A stretch of 64,000 nucleotides of DNA from an uncultured Ruminococcus sp. (GCA_905233755.1 CAJODM010000002.1:1-64000); one strand, 5' to 3'; positions 24,106 through 33,968 are shown, counted from the stretch's first letter. A program made the numbers and translations. The notes: a model not told the origin generated them from the letters alone.

Positions 24106-24735
24106 ATGAAGATTATTCGACAACTGGTTTCTGCGATACTCGCGGGCGTGATGATCTCGCTCGGCGGCACGGTGTTTCTCGCGAGCGAGAGCCGTGCAGT
24201 CGGCGCGATCTTCTTCTCGCTGGGGCTGACGGTGATCCTGCTGTACGGGCTGCTGCTCTTTACCGGCAAGACTGCCTATCTGCTCGAGAACCGCCCCTCC
24301 TATATCCCGTATCTGCTGCTGATATGGGTCGGCAACCTCATCGGTACGCTGTTGACGGGGCTTATGGTGGGATATGCAAAGCCCGCCCTCGCTCAGACCG
24401 CCGAACAGCTCTGTACGGCAAAGCTTGCCCAGTCCCCGTGGCAGACCCTCGCTCTCGGCGCGCTGTGCGGCGTGCTGGTGTATATCGCGGTCGATTACTT
24501 CCGCTCGGATAAGGATAAGAAGGCGTTTTCCAAGTATCTGCTGGTGTTCACCTGTGTGCCGGTGTTCATCTTGTGCGGGTTCGAGCACAGCGTAGCGGAT
24601 ATGTTCTACTTTGCCGCGAGCTCCTCGCATCTGTTGCTGAGCGTCAGCGGGATTGTCTATATCCTGCTCGTATCGGCGGGGAACCTCGTCGGCGCGGTAG
24701 TGTTTCACACCGTGCGCAGATTCGCGCTGAAATAG
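24106..24735 (+). CDS. Formate/nitrite transporter (FNT) family channel
   Basis: The 209-residue protein has six membrane helices. The FNT signature appears at FILCGFEHSVADMFYF, and VGNLIGTLLTGL and AGNLVGAVVFHTV fit the repeated half-helices. FNT channels pass small monovalent acids such as formate, nitrite or hydrosulfide as pentamers. Which ion is carried cannot be told; formate would suit a fermenter that also encodes acetate kinase. ATGs at 24103 and 24106 are both possible after GGTGATT; the promoter position rules out the earlier frames. Confidence 0.88.
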   Translation: MKIIRQLVSAILAGVMISLGGTVFLASESRAVGAIFFSLGLTVILLYGLLLFTGKTAYLLENRPSYIPYLLLIWVGNLIGTLLTGLMVGYAKPALAQTAEQLCTAKLAQSPWQTLALGALCGVLVYIAVDYFRSDKDKKAFSKYLLVFTCVPVFILCGFEHSVADMFYFAASSSHLLLSVSGIVYILLVSAGNLVGAVVFHTVRRFALK

Positions 24736-24775
24736 GCGGCAGCATCGCTAGATCGTTTTTGCAGAAACCGTGGGT

Positions 24776-24802
24776 TTTCCACGGTTTTTTTCTCTTTTTT
24801 TC
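24776..24802 (+). terminator. Rho-independent terminator after the FNT gene
   Basis: AACCGTGG (24776-24783) pairs with CCACGGTT (24789-24796) and TTTTTT follows. Confidence 0.85.
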
Positions 24803-24831
24803 TTGCTATATAGATGTATATATGCTATAAT
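24803..24831 (+). promoter_or_regulatory. Sigma-A promoter of the ruvCAB-glmM operon
   Basis: TTGCTA (24803-24808) and TATAAT (24826-24831) are 17 bp apart, with an extended TGC before the -10. Confidence 0.8.
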
Positions 24832-24871
24832 AACATGAATATGTGTGTAAAAATGGAGAGGAGTGGGCGTT

Positions 24872-25381
24872 TTGGTAGTGCTGGGGATCGACCCGGGGTA
24901 CGCCATCGTCGGATGGGGCGTTGTCGAATATGTTGACCATATCCACCGTCCGCTCGCGTTCGGCGCGATCACGACCGAGGCGCATACCGACTTCAACGAC
25001 CGGCTCAGCCGTATCTATGACGATATGGTCGAGCTGCTCTCAAGGTCCCGCCCCGACGTGCTCTCGATCGAGAAGCTGTATTTCAACACCAACACCACCA
25101 CCGCCATCCAGGTGGCGCAGGCGCGCGGGGTGATTCTGCTTGCGGCGGTACAGGCGGGGGTAGCGGTGCACGAGTACACCCCCTTGCAGGTGAAGACCGC
25201 CGTCACCGGCTACGGCAGGGCGCTCAAGCCCCAGGTCATGGAGATGACTCGTCGGCTGCTCCACCTCAAGGAGGTCCCCAAGCCCGACGATACCGCCGAC
25301 GCGCTCGCGCTCGCCATCACTCATACCCAGTCGGCAGGCAGCGACCTGCGCGCCTATATGAAGCAGAAAGGAATCAAGTGA
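24872..25381 (+). CDS. ruvC: Holliday junction endonuclease RuvC
   Basis: RuvC cuts four-way DNA junctions symmetrically as a dimer. The four acidic residues are visible in LGIDPGY, SIEKLYF and DDTADALALA. The product is about 169 residues, the usual length. I chose the TTG at 24872, 8 nt after GGAGAGGAG; a GTG at 24863 overlaps the SD. The gene heads ruvC-ruvA-ruvB and overlaps ruvA by one base. Confidence 0.94.
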   Translation: MVVLGIDPGYAIVGWGVVEYVDHIHRPLAFGAITTEAHTDFNDRLSRIYDDMVELLSRSRPDVLSIEKLYFNTNTTTAIQVAQARGVILLAAVQAGVAVHEYTPLQVKTAVTGYGRALKPQVMEMTRRLLHLKEVPKPDDTADALALAITHTQSAGSDLRAYMKQKGIK

Positions 25382-25971
25382 TGATCTACTCTGTCCACGG
25401 CCCCCTCATCCATATGGAAGCGAACATCGCCGTCGTCGAGTGTGCCGGCGTGGGTTATCGGGTCCAGACCTCGATGACCACCCAGAAGACCCTCAAGCTG
25501 GGCGACGAGGTGACCCTCTATACCCACCTGAACGTCCGCGAGGACGCGATGGAGCTGTTCGGCTTTGCGTCCAAGAACGAGCTGTCCACCTTCAGGATGC
25601 TGATCGGCATCTCCGGCGTCGGGCCCAAGGTCGCGCTGGCGATCCTCTCTGAGCTGTCGAGCGAGCAACTCGCGATGTGCATCTCATCTTCCGACAGCAA
25701 GACCATCACCCGCTGCAACGGCGTCGGGCCCAAGCTTGCCCAGCGCATCGTGCTCGAGCTCAAGGACAAGATCCGGGGGATCAGTTCGACCGAGCTTCCC
25801 GACAGCCCGAACGCATCGGTACTCACCGATACCGGCAACGTCAGCAAGGCGGTCGCCGCGCTCGCGGTGCTCGGCTACTCGGCGGCGGATGTGACGCCGA
25901 TCCTCTCGCGTCTCGACCCCTCGATGACGGTCGAGCAGATGATTGCCGCCACCCTGCGCGCGATGGGCTAA
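25381..25971 (+). CDS. ruvA: Holliday junction branch migration protein RuvA
   Basis: RuvA binds the junction as a tetramer and loads RuvB. The N-terminal OB domain (about 1-62), two helix-hairpin-helix motifs (ISGVGPKVALAILSEL and CNGVGPKLAQRIVLEL) and the C-terminal RuvB-binding domain (from about 150) are present. Length 196 residues is typical. The ATG at 25381 shares its A with the ruvC stop and follows AAAGGAATCAAG. Confidence 0.95.
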   Translation: MIYSVHGPLIHMEANIAVVECAGVGYRVQTSMTTQKTLKLGDEVTLYTHLNVREDAMELFGFASKNELSTFRMLIGISGVGPKVALAILSELSSEQLAMCISSSDSKTITRCNGVGPKLAQRIVLELKDKIRGISSTELPDSPNASVLTDTGNVSKAVAALAVLGYSAADVTPILSRLDPSMTVEQMIAATLRAMG

Positions 25972-25992
25972 TATGCTGTGAAAGGATCAATC

Positions 25993-27060
25993 ATGGACTA
26001 TAACACCGATTTTGAGATGGATTTTGAGGACAGGATTATGGACACCTCCGCGATCCCGTCCGATACGATAGACGCCGATAACCCCCTGCGCCCCAGAACC
26101 CTTGACGACTACATCGGTCAGGACAAGGCGAAGGAGAACCTGCGCGTCTTCATCGAGGCGGCCAAGGGCAGGGGCGAGTCGCTCGACCATGTGCTGCTGT
26201 ACGGCCCTCCGGGGCTGGGCAAGACGACGCTCGCCGGTATCATTGCCCACGAGATGGGCGTGAACATCCGCATCACCTCCGGTCCCGCGATCGAGAAGCC
26301 CGGCGACCTCGCCGCGCTGCTGACGAACCTGAACCCCGGCGATGTGCTGTTCATCGACGAGATCCACCGCCTGTCCCGCGCGGTCGAGGAGATCCTCTAT
26401 CCCTCGATGGAGGACTTTGCGATCGACATCATCACCGGCAAGGGTCAGATGGCGGCGTCGTACCATCTGCCGCTGCCGCGGTTCACCCTTGTGGGCGCCA
26501 CCACCCGCGCCGGCCAGCTCACCGCTCCGCTGCGCGACCGCTTCGGCGTGGTGCTGCGGCTGGAGCTCTATACCCCCGAACAGCTCGGTCGGATCATCAC
26601 CCGCTCGGCGAATATCCTCGGCATCGGTATCGATGAGGAGGGCGCGCTGGAGCTTGCGTCCCGCTCGCGCGGCACCCCGCGTATCGCGAACCGCCTGCTG
26701 CGGCGTGTGCGCGACTTCTCCGAGGTGATGTCCAACGGCGTCATCACGTTTGACGTCGCCCGCACCGCCCTCGATAAGCTCGAGATCGACGAGCTCGGCC
26801 TCGATCAGAACGATCGGCGGATGCTCGACAGGATGATCCGCTACTACAACGGCGGTCCTGTAGGGCTCGAGACCCTCGCTGCCGCTATCGGCGAGGAGGC
26901 GGTCACCATCGAGGATGTATATGAGCCATATCTCATGCAGATCGGCTTTCTCTCCCGCACCATGCGCGGCAGATGTGTCACCGCCGCCGCGTACGAACAT
27001 CTCGGATATGACGTTCCGTCGAACACCGCCGCCGCTCAGGGCAGCCTGTTCGATACCTGA
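25993..27060 (+). CDS. ruvB: Holliday junction branch migration ATPase RuvB
   Basis: The 355-residue AAA+ helicase carries Walker [10 protein letters not shown] (about 71), Walker [10 protein letters not shown], sensor GATTRAG, the arginine finger in RDRFG and the C-terminal winged helix. It drives branch migration with RuvA. The N-terminal acidic extension of about 20 residues is slightly longer than usual. The ATG at 25993 follows AAAGGATCAATC. Confidence 0.95.
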   Translation: MDYNTDFEMDFEDRIMDTSAIPSDTIDADNPLRPRTLDDYIGQDKAKENLRVFIEAAKGRGESLDHVLLYGPPGLGKTTLAGIIAHEMGVNIRITSGPAIEKPGDLAALLTNLNPGDVLFIDEIHRLSRAVEEILYPSMEDFAIDIITGKGQMAASYHLPLPRFTLVGATTRAGQLTAPLRDRFGVVLRLELYTPEQLGRIITRSANILGIGIDEEGALELASRSRGTPRIANRLLRRVRDFSEVMSNGVITFDVARTALDKLEIDELGLDQNDRRMLDRMIRYYNGGPVGLETLAAAIGEEAVTIEDVYEPYLMQIGFLSRTMRGRCVTAAAYEHLGYDVPSNTAAAQGSLFDT

Positions 27061-27074
27061 CAGGAGGATTGGAT

Positions 27075-28421
27075 ATGGGCAGATTATTTGGAACCGACGG
27101 TGCGCGCGGCGTTGCGAACACCGAGCTTACCCCCGAGCTTGCGATGAACATCGGCAAGGCGGCCGCCATGGTGTTGATCTCGGACGAGGTGGAGCATCCC
27201 ACCTTTCTGATCGGCAAGGATACCCGTCTGTCGGGCGATATGATCGAGGGCGCGCTGATCGCCGGGCTGTGCTCGGTCGGCGCGAACGTCAAGCTCCTCG
27301 GCGTGGTCCCGACCCCCGCGGTCGCGTATCTGATCGGCAAGTATAACGCCGATGCGGGCATCATGATCTCCGCATCGCACAACCCCTTCGAGTATAACGG
27401 CATCAAGATTTTCTCCGGCGAGGGCTTCAAGCTCCCCGACGATCTTGAGGAGGAGATCGAGTCGATCGTCCTCGACCACAAGGCCTATGCCGTCGTCGAC
27501 CATCACGACATCGGCTCGGTCGAATATGTAACGACTGCCGCCGACGACTATGTCGAGCATGTGCTGTCGACGGTCGAGTATGACCTGTCCGGTATGCGCA
27601 TCGCGCTCGACTGCTCGAACGGCTCGTCATCGGTCACCGCCGAGAAGCTGTTTTCATCTCTCAACGCCGAGGTGCATATCCTGCACGCCGAGCCCGACGG
27701 CAGGAACATCAACGACAACTGCGGCTCGACGCATATGGAATCGCTGATGCAGTATGTCAGGGACAACGGCCTTGATGCGGGGCTTGCGTTCGACGGCGAC
27801 GCCGACCGGTGTCTGGCTGTGGACGATAAGGGCGAGCTGGTGGACGGCGACTATATCATTGCCATCTGCGCCGCCGACCTCAAGAGCAGGGGAAAGCTGC
27901 GCCGAAACACCGTGGTCGGTACCGTCATGACCAACATGGGCTTCAACAAGTTCTGTGAGCTCAACGGTATGCACTTTGTGTCCACCAACGTCGGCGACCG
28001 CTATGTGCTCGAGGCGATGCTCCGCGAGGGGTACAACATCGGCGGTGAGCAGAGCGGCCATGTCATCTTCCTCGACTATGCCACCACCGGCGACGGCCAG
28101 CTCACCGGCGCGCACCTGCTCAGTCTTATCAACCGCCGAGAGGCGAAGCTCTCGTCCATCGCGACCCTTATGCAGCGCTATCCCCAGATCCTTGTGAACG
28201 TCAGGATCACCGATGACGGCAAACGTCATTTCTATACCGATAAGGAGATCAAGCGCCATATCCGCGAGATCGAACGCACCCTCGGCGACGACGGGCGGAT
28301 CCTCGTGCGCGTATCGGGCACCGAACCGCTCGTGCGCGTGATGCTCGAGGGCGAGGACTATCCGATGATCGAGCGCCTCGCGCATGAGATGGCGGATGTC
28401 GTTAGAGAGCGGCTCGGCTGA
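27075..28421 (+). CDS. glmM: Phosphoglucosamine mutase GlmM
   Basis: GlmM converts glucosamine-6-phosphate to glucosamine-1-phosphate on the way to UDP-GlcNAc. The active-site serine lies in SASHNPFEYNG (about 101). The metal-binding DGDADR and the sugar-binding GEQSGHVIF are intact, and the C-terminal phosphate-binding RVSGTEPLVRVM loop is present. Length 448 is normal. CAGGAGG lies just upstream. Confidence 0.95.
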   Translation: MGRLFGTDGARGVANTELTPELAMNIGKAAAMVLISDEVEHPTFLIGKDTRLSGDMIEGALIAGLCSVGANVKLLGVVPTPAVAYLIGKYNADAGIMISASHNPFEYNGIKIFSGEGFKLPDDLEEEIESIVLDHKAYAVVDHHDIGSVEYVTTAADDYVEHVLSTVEYDLSGMRIALDCSNGSSSVTAEKLFSSLNAEVHILHAEPDGRNINDNCGSTHMESLMQYVRDNGLDAGLAFDGDADRCLAVDDKGELVDGDYIIAICAADLKSRGKLRRNTVVGTVMTNMGFNKFCELNGMHFVSTNVGDRYVLEAMLREGYNIGGEQSGHVIFLDYATTGDGQLTGAHLLSLINRREAKLSSIATLMQRYPQILVNVRITDDGKRHFYTDKEIKRHIREIERTLGDDGRILVRVSGTEPLVRVMLEGEDYPMIERLAHEMADVVRERLG

Positions 28422-29284
28422 TGCGTATCGCTGAACACTGGACGGACTATGAGCTGATCGACTGCTCGTGCGGCGAGCGGCTGGAGCGATGGGGCGATAT
28501 CCTCCTCATCCGCCCCGACCCGCAGGTCATCTGGAACACCGAGCGGCGCGATCCGCGCTGGAGGAGCGCCCACGCCCGCTATCACCGGTCATCCTCGGGC
28601 GGCGGACGCTGGCAACGCTACAAGGAGCTGCCCGAGCTATGGGATATCCGGTATCGCTCGCTGCAGTTTCGCGTCAAGCCCATGGGATTCAAGCATACCG
28701 GTATCTTTCCCGAGCAGGCGGTGAACTGGGACTTCGCTTGCGATATCATCCGCGACAGCGACCGTCCGATGAGCGTGCTCAACCTCTTCGGCTATACGGG
28801 ATGCGCGACGGTCTCTTTGCTTGCCGCCGGTGCGAGCGTATGCCATGTCGACGCGTCCAAGGGCATGGTCGCATGGGCGAAGGAGAACGCCCTGATGAGC
28901 GGCGTTGCCGATCGACCGGTGCGATGGATCGTCGACGACTGTCAGAAGTTCGTGACGCGCGAGATACGGCGCGGCCGCCGCTATGACGGGATCATCCTCG
29001 ATCCGCCGTCCTACGGGCGCGGCCCCTCGGGCGAGATCTGGAAGCTGGAGGAACAGCTATATTCTTTTGTAGAATTATGCGCGAACGTCCTGTCAGCATC
29101 CCCTCGATTTGTGATCCTGAACAGCTACACCACCGGCCTGTCGCCGGCGGTGATGCAGTATATCCTCGCATCGGTGCTGATCCCGCGCTTTGGCGGGACG
29201 GTATCGTCGTCCGAGATCGGGCTGCCGGTCACGGACAGCGGGATGATCCTGCCGTGCGGCTCTACCGCCGTGTGGCAGCGATAG
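28421..29284 (+). CDS. Class I SAM-dependent methyltransferase (RlmI-like)
   Basis: The 287-residue protein has the Rossmann methyltransferase motif LNLFGYTGCATVSLLAAGA (about 121-139), the adenosine-binding HVDASKGMVAWAKENA and the catalytic-type ILDPPSYGRGPSG. This DPPSYG form is typical of 23S rRNA cytosine-C5 methyltransferases of the RlmI/RlmK type. The N-terminal PUA domain of full RlmI appears reduced. The ATG overlaps the glmM stop by one base, so it belongs to the same operon. Confidence 0.85.
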   Translation: MRIAEHWTDYELIDCSCGERLERWGDILLIRPDPQVIWNTERRDPRWRSAHARYHRSSSGGGRWQRYKELPELWDIRYRSLQFRVKPMGFKHTGIFPEQAVNWDFACDIIRDSDRPMSVLNLFGYTGCATVSLLAAGASVCHVDASKGMVAWAKENALMSGVADRPVRWIVDDCQKFVTREIRRGRRYDGIILDPPSYGRGPSGEIWKLEEQLYSFVELCANVLSASPRFVILNSYTTGLSPAVMQYILASVLIPRFGGTVSSSEIGLPVTDSGMILPCGSTAVWQR

Positions 29285-29316
29285 AGTAACTATTTGAAGT
29301 ATATTTTGGAGCGTAT

Positions 29317-30165
29317 ATGGAATTTATCACTGTTCAGAACGTGTTCTTTCGGTATGATACCCAGGAGCAGGAGGGTACAACAGAACAGTATGTGATAAGC
29401 GACCTTTCGATGGAGATTCGTCGGGGTGAGTTCGTCGCGGTCGTGGGGCATAACGGCTCGGGCAAGTCGACGCTGGCAAAGCACCTCAACGCGATGCTCA
29501 TCCCCGTCAGCGGCAAGGTGTTCATCGACGGGATGGACACCGCCGACGAGCGGCACACCGTTGACATCCGCCGCCGTGTTGGCTTGGTGCTGCAGAACCC
29601 CGACAACCAGCTTGTCGCCTCGATCGTCGAGGAAGACGTCGCCTTCGGACCCGAGAACCTCGGTATTGACCCCGCCGAGATCCGCAAGCGGGTGGACGAT
29701 GCTTTGCGCGCGGTCGATATGTACGACTATCGGCTGAACGCACCCCACAAGCTGTCGGGCGGCCAGAAGCAGCGCGTCGCCATCGCGGGGATCATCGCGA
29801 TGCGACCCGACTGTATCGTGCTCGACGAGCCCACCGCCATGCTCGATCCCAAGGGCAGGGAAGAGGTGCTCGATACCGTCCGCCGGCTCAACCGCGACCA
29901 CGGGATCACCGTGGTGATGATTACGCATTATATGGAGGAGGCGGTCGGGGCGGATCGCGTTATCGTGCTCGATGGGGGCAGCGTGTTGATCGAGGGGACA
30001 CCCCGACAGGTGTTCTCACAGGTCGAGCTGCTGCGCCGCCATCGGCTCAACGTCCCCCAGGTGACCGAGCTGTGCTATCAGCTGCGCGCCTGCGGGGTGG
30101 AGCTCTCAGTGCTGCCGCTGGATGAGGACGAGTGCGCGTCTATGCTGCGGGAGGTGCTGCTATGA
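29317..30165 (+). CDS. ecfA1: ECF transporter ATPase EcfA1
   Basis: This is the first of two ABC ATPases that energise vitamin and metal uptake by the shared ECF module. Walker A is GHNGSGKST (about 46), the Q-loop LVLQNPDNQ, the signature LSGGQKQRVAIAG and Walker B CIVLDEPTAMLDP. The length is 282. It overlaps ecfA2 by 4 nt. The folate S component at 11406-11957 is a likely client of this module. Confidence 0.94.
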   Translation: MEFITVQNVFFRYDTQEQEGTTEQYVISDLSMEIRRGEFVAVVGHNGSGKSTLAKHLNAMLIPVSGKVFIDGMDTADERHTVDIRRRVGLVLQNPDNQLVASIVEEDVAFGPENLGIDPAEIRKRVDDALRAVDMYDYRLNAPHKLSGGQKQRVAIAGIIAMRPDCIVLDEPTAMLDPKGREEVLDTVRRLNRDHGITVVMITHYMEEAVGADRVIVLDGGSVLIEGTPRQVFSQVELLRRHRLNVPQVTELCYQLRACGVELSVLPLDEDECASMLREVLL

Positions 30166-31025
30166 GCATCCTTTCTGTCGAGAACCTCAGCTATACCTAC
30201 TCTGCCGGTACACCCTATGAGCACACCGCGGTCGATCAGGTGAGCTTTTCTATCGAGCGCGGCGAGTTCGTCGGCGTGATCGGACATACCGGCTCGGGCA
30301 AGTCCACGCTCGTCCAGATGCTCAACGGCCTGATCCGCCCGTCGTCGGGACGGGTGCTGCTCGATGGCGCCGATATCTGGTCCAAGCCCAAGGACATCCG
30401 AAAGATTCGCTTTCGGGTGGGACTGGTGTTCCAGTATCCCGAGTATCAGCTATTCGAAGAGACCGTCTATAAGGACATCGCCTTCGGCCCTATGAACAAG
30501 GGGCTGTCCGAGAGCGAGATCATGCTGCGCGTCGAGGACGCCGCGCGGTTTGTCGGGCTGTCCCGCTCGCTGCTGCAGAAATCCCCGTTCGATCTCTCCG
30601 GCGGCGAGAAGCGGAGAGCGGCGATCGCGGGGGTGCTGGCGATGGATCCCGATGTGCTCATCCTCGATGAGCCGACCGCAGGGCTCGACCCCGTCGGGCG
30701 CGACCTCTTGCTCAGCCAGATCTACCGCTATCACCAGACGCGCGGCAACACCGTGCTGCTGGTGTCCCATTCGATGGAGGACGTCGCCTCGGTCAGCGAC
30801 CGCGTGATGGTGATGGATCACTCGCATCTGAGGATGTTCGATACTACCGAGGCCGTCTTCTCCCGCGGGGAGGAGCTGCGCGCGATGGGGCTGAGCATCC
30901 CACAGGTGACCGCTGTCCTCGATACGCTGATCGACGCGGGCGTCCCGCTGTCAAAGGGCGTCTTCACCGTTGAACGCGCGGTGCTCGAGATCACCGAGTA
31001 CATGAAGAAGGAGGGACGGCTGTGA
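30162..31025 (+). CDS. ecfA2: ECF transporter ATPase EcfA2
   Basis: The second ECF ATPase has Walker A GHTGSGKST, Q-loop LVFQYPEYQLFEETV, signature LSGGEKRRAAIAG and Walker B VLILDEPTAGLDP. FEETVYKDIAFGP after the Q-loop is typical of EcfA2. The start at 30162 is the ATGA overlap with ecfA1; the frame is open 30 bp further up without a better start. Length 287. Confidence 0.94.
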   Translation: MSILSVENLSYTYSAGTPYEHTAVDQVSFSIERGEFVGVIGHTGSGKSTLVQMLNGLIRPSSGRVLLDGADIWSKPKDIRKIRFRVGLVFQYPEYQLFEETVYKDIAFGPMNKGLSESEIMLRVEDAARFVGLSRSLLQKSPFDLSGGEKRRAAIAGVLAMDPDVLILDEPTAGLDPVGRDLLLSQIYRYHQTRGNTVLLVSHSMEDVASVSDRVMVMDHSHLRMFDTTEAVFSRGEELRAMGLSIPQVTAVLDTLIDAGVPLSKGVFTVERAVLEITEYMKKEGRL

Positions 31026-31825
31026 GAGATATCACCCTCGGGCAGTTTTTTCCTGCCGACTCTCTGCTGCACCGGCTCGATCCTCGTGTGAAGATCGTGC
31101 TCCTGATCGCCTATATCGTCCTGATCTTCTATACCGGCAACATCCTCTCGCTCCTGTTCATCGCCCTGACGGTGTTGGCGATCGTGCTGCTGTCGGCGGT
31201 GCCGCTGCGCATGTATCTCAAGAGCTTGAAGGTCATCATTATCATTGTGCTCATCACCTCGGTGCTGAACCTGTTCTACGGCACGGGGGAGGCGATCTTT
31301 CAGTGGGGGATCATCCGCGTGACATGGGGGGGGATCCGCAACGCCGTGTTCGTATCGGTGCGGATCATCTGCCTGATCCTTCTGTCCTCTGCGCTGACGT
31401 TCACCACCTCGCCCACCGACCTCACCGACGCGATCGAGCGGCTGTTGAGCCCGCTTGCGTTCCTGCATGTTCCCGTGCACGAGATCGCGATGATGATGAC
31501 GATCGCGCTGCGGTTCGTGCCTACCCTGCTCGAAGAGACCGACAAGATCATGGCAGCCCAGAAGGCGCGCGGCGCCGATATGGAGAGCGGCAGCTTTCTG
31601 CATCGTGTCCGTGCGCTCGTGCCGGTGCTGGTACCGCTGTTCGTGTCCGCGTTCCGGCGTGCGTATGAGCTGGCGGTCGCGATGGAATGCCGCTGTTATC
31701 AGGGCGGCGACGGCCGCACCCGCATGAAACAGCTGAAGCTGTGCTCGCGCGACTTTGTCGCGATGGCGGTCACGCTCGCGGCCATCGCCGTGATGGTGCT
31801 GCTCAACACGCTGGTGACCCTATGA
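31022..31825 (+). CDS. ecfT: ECF transporter transmembrane subunit EcfT
   Basis: The 267-residue subunit couples the ATPases to interchangeable S components. The early DPRVKIVLLIAYIV, and the two coupling-helix motifs around QKARGADMESG and ECRCYQGGDGRTR, are characteristic. It starts with GTG in a GTGA overlap with ecfA2 and ends in an ATGA overlap with truA. Confidence 0.93.
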   Translation: MRDITLGQFFPADSLLHRLDPRVKIVLLIAYIVLIFYTGNILSLLFIALTVLAIVLLSAVPLRMYLKSLKVIIIIVLITSVLNLFYGTGEAIFQWGIIRVTWGGIRNAVFVSVRIICLILLSSALTFTTSPTDLTDAIERLLSPLAFLHVPVHEIAMMMTIALRFVPTLLEETDKIMAAQKARGADMESGSFLHRVRALVPVLVPLFVSAFRRAYELAVAMECRCYQGGDGRTRMKQLKLCSRDFVAMAVTLAAIAVMVLLNTLVTL

Positions 31826-32568
31826 TGAGGAACCTGCTGCTGACCCTGCGGTTCTCGGGACGCGACTTTCACGGATGGCAGATCCAGGAGAACGCCGTTA
31901 CCGTGCAGGAGGTGTTCCAGAACGCGCTCTATGAGATCATTCACGAACGCCCCGATATCAAGGGATGCTCCCGCACCGACGCGGGCGTTCATGCCAATAT
32001 GTACTGTGTCTCGATGCACATCGCTCACCCCATCGCTGACGATCATCTGATGATGGCGCTCAACCGCTATCTTCCGCCAACGGTTGCGGTGACCGGCGTG
32101 CGCGAGGTGCCCGACGACTTTCACGCCCGCTACAGTTGTACGGGCAAGGAGTATGTCTACAAGATATGGAACAGCCGGGTGCGCGATCCGTTTCTCGACG
32201 GATATGCGCTACACTACCGCTATGAGATGGACGATCTGATGCTGCAGCGCGCGGCGGATGCGTTCGTCGGTACCCACGACTACAGCTCCTTCTGTACGCT
32301 CGACAAGCGCGAGCGCGGGGATCTGACCCGCTCGGTGCGCTGCTTTCACATCGAGCGCGCGGGAGCGCTCGTGACCTTCACCGTAGCGGCTGACGGCTTT
32401 CTCTACAATATGGTGCGGATCATGGTCGGCACACTGCTTTCCGTGAACAACGGCCGCATCAAGGCGGATGCGATCGGCTCGATCATCGAGCGGCGCGACC
32501 GCGCTGCCGCGGGCCCGACCGCACCCCCGCACGGACTGTACCTGAACCGCGTTTTCTACGATTTGTAA
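31822..32568 (+). CDS. truA: tRNA pseudouridine(38-40) synthase TruA
   Basis: TruA modifies uridines 38-40 in the tRNA anticodon arm. The catalytic Asp is in CSRTDAGVHANMYCV (about residue 53). GRDFHGWQIQENAVTVQ at the N-terminus and YNMVRIMVGTLL near the C-terminus are typical. The product is 248 residues. The start at 31822 overlaps the ecfT stop (ATGA). The pairing of truA with ecfA-ecfA-ecfT is common in Firmicutes. Confidence 0.94.
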   Translation: MMRNLLLTLRFSGRDFHGWQIQENAVTVQEVFQNALYEIIHERPDIKGCSRTDAGVHANMYCVSMHIAHPIADDHLMMALNRYLPPTVAVTGVREVPDDFHARYSCTGKEYVYKIWNSRVRDPFLDGYALHYRYEMDDLMLQRAADAFVGTHDYSSFCTLDKRERGDLTRSVRCFHIERAGALVTFTVAADGFLYNMVRIMVGTLLSVNNGRIKADAIGSIIERRDRAAAGPTAPPHGLYLNRVFYDL

Positions 32569-32581
32569 CCGAGGAAAGTAT

Positions 32582-33961
32582 ATGGAAAGAAAAGGCACCC
32601 ATTTTGCCGAACAAGAAAACAACGACAACGAGCTTTTCGCATCCGAGCCGACTGATGCTAAATCCGCCGAGCGCCGCGATATCGAGAAGCAGGAACGCCA
32701 CAAGCAGAAGAACGAGCAGAAGCTCGAGCGCATCATGAAGCGCAAGCGCCGTTCGTCTCAGCGCTCTCGGCGCGAGGAGCTGTCCGATGAGGATACGCCG
32801 CAAAGTATGCGAGAAGCGCCAACTTCCTCACCGGTGAAGAAGCGTCTGATTCTCTCGCTCGTCATCGTGCTGGTGCTGGTGCTTGCGGTGCTGTTGATAT
32901 GGAACAGCGATATGCTCTCGCTGTCCAATCTTCGCAATTTCGTCAGTTACGGGATCTTCAACACCGACAGCGACGAGGGGTTCCCCGTCGATATCCGCGG
33001 CGAGAATATCACCAGCGGCAACTTCATCCGCATGAAGAGCCTGCTGTGCTATGTGTCCGATACCCGCTATGCGGTGCTCAACAGCTACGGCAGGACCGAG
33101 TTCTCCGCCACCAGCGGCTACTCGAGCCCCGTGCTCGTCAGCGGCGATGAACTGACGCTGACCTACAGCTTGGGCGGGACCGGCTTCTCGATCAACTCGC
33201 TGAGCGAGGCGGTGTATGCCGGCGTCGCTCCCGACAGCATCTTTCTGGCCGATATCGTCGACAACGGCACCTATGTACTCGTGACCCGCGACGACGGCTA
33301 TAACGCCAAGCTCTATGCCTATGACGCCGAGAACGAGCAGATATTCTCCTACTCCTTCGCCGACTACTATATCACGGCGATCTCGCTGCGCTCCGACGGG
33401 CGCGAGGCGGTCGTGTCCGGCGTGTCGGCGCTCAACGGCGGCGAGATCTCCTGTGTGTATGTCCTAGACTTCACTAAGGCGGAGCCGAAGGTGTTCGAAG
33501 AGTTCGAGGGGAACATCATCTATGACGTTTCCTATCTCGGCGACAGCGATGCCTGTATCATCGGCAGCGCCGCGTCCTACGGGCTGCATATCCGCACAGC
33601 GGCGTTCACAGCCACCGACTATGAGGGGCGCACCCTCACCGCATATGATATCAACACCGATACCGATACCTACACCATCGCGCTGTCCCGCTCCGGCGAC
33701 GGGCGAAACTGTGATCTGCTCTCGTTTTCGGCGGGCGGCACGCTCACCGGTACGATCACGACCGACGAGCGGGTATCGTCGCTCTCGACCTACAAGAACC
33801 GCATCGCCGTCCTCTCGAACGACACCGTGATCCTCTACTCCAAGGATGCGGGCGAGCTCTCGCGCACCGACACCGGGATCGACGCCCATGCTGCGGTGCT
33901 CTACGCTGCCTCGCGCGTGTATCTGCTCGGCACCAACGAGATCACTACCCTGAAGCTGTGA
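32582..33961 (+). CDS. DUF5711-like single-pass membrane protein
   Basis: A strongly basic and acidic cytoplasmic region (about 1-80) precedes one membrane helix (KRLILSLVIVLVLVLAVLLIW, about 83-103). The extracellular part, about 350 residues, consists of repeated beta strands resembling a degenerate propeller (TYVLVTRDDGYNAKLYAYDAE and similar units). I associate this with the DUF5711 family of Clostridia, function unknown. It sits directly before cvpA and pgsA, suggesting an envelope role. Confidence 0.75.
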   Translation: MERKGTHFAEQENNDNELFASEPTDAKSAERRDIEKQERHKQKNEQKLERIMKRKRRSSQRSRREELSDEDTPQSMREAPTSSPVKKRLILSLVIVLVLVLAVLLIWNSDMLSLSNLRNFVSYGIFNTDSDEGFPVDIRGENITSGNFIRMKSLLCYVSDTRYAVLNSYGRTEFSATSGYSSPVLVSGDELTLTYSLGGTGFSINSLSEAVYAGVAPDSIFLADIVDNGTYVLVTRDDGYNAKLYAYDAENEQIFSYSFADYYITAISLRSDGREAVVSGVSALNGGEISCVYVLDFTKAEPKVFEEFEGNIIYDVSYLGDSDACIIGSAASYGLHIRTAAFTATDYEGRTLTAYDINTDTDTYTIALSRSGDGRNCDLLSFSAGGTLTGTITTDERVSSLSTYKNRIAVLSNDTVILYSKDAGELSRTDTGIDAHAAVLYAASRVYLLGTNEITTLKL

Positions 33962-33968
33962 GGTCCCT

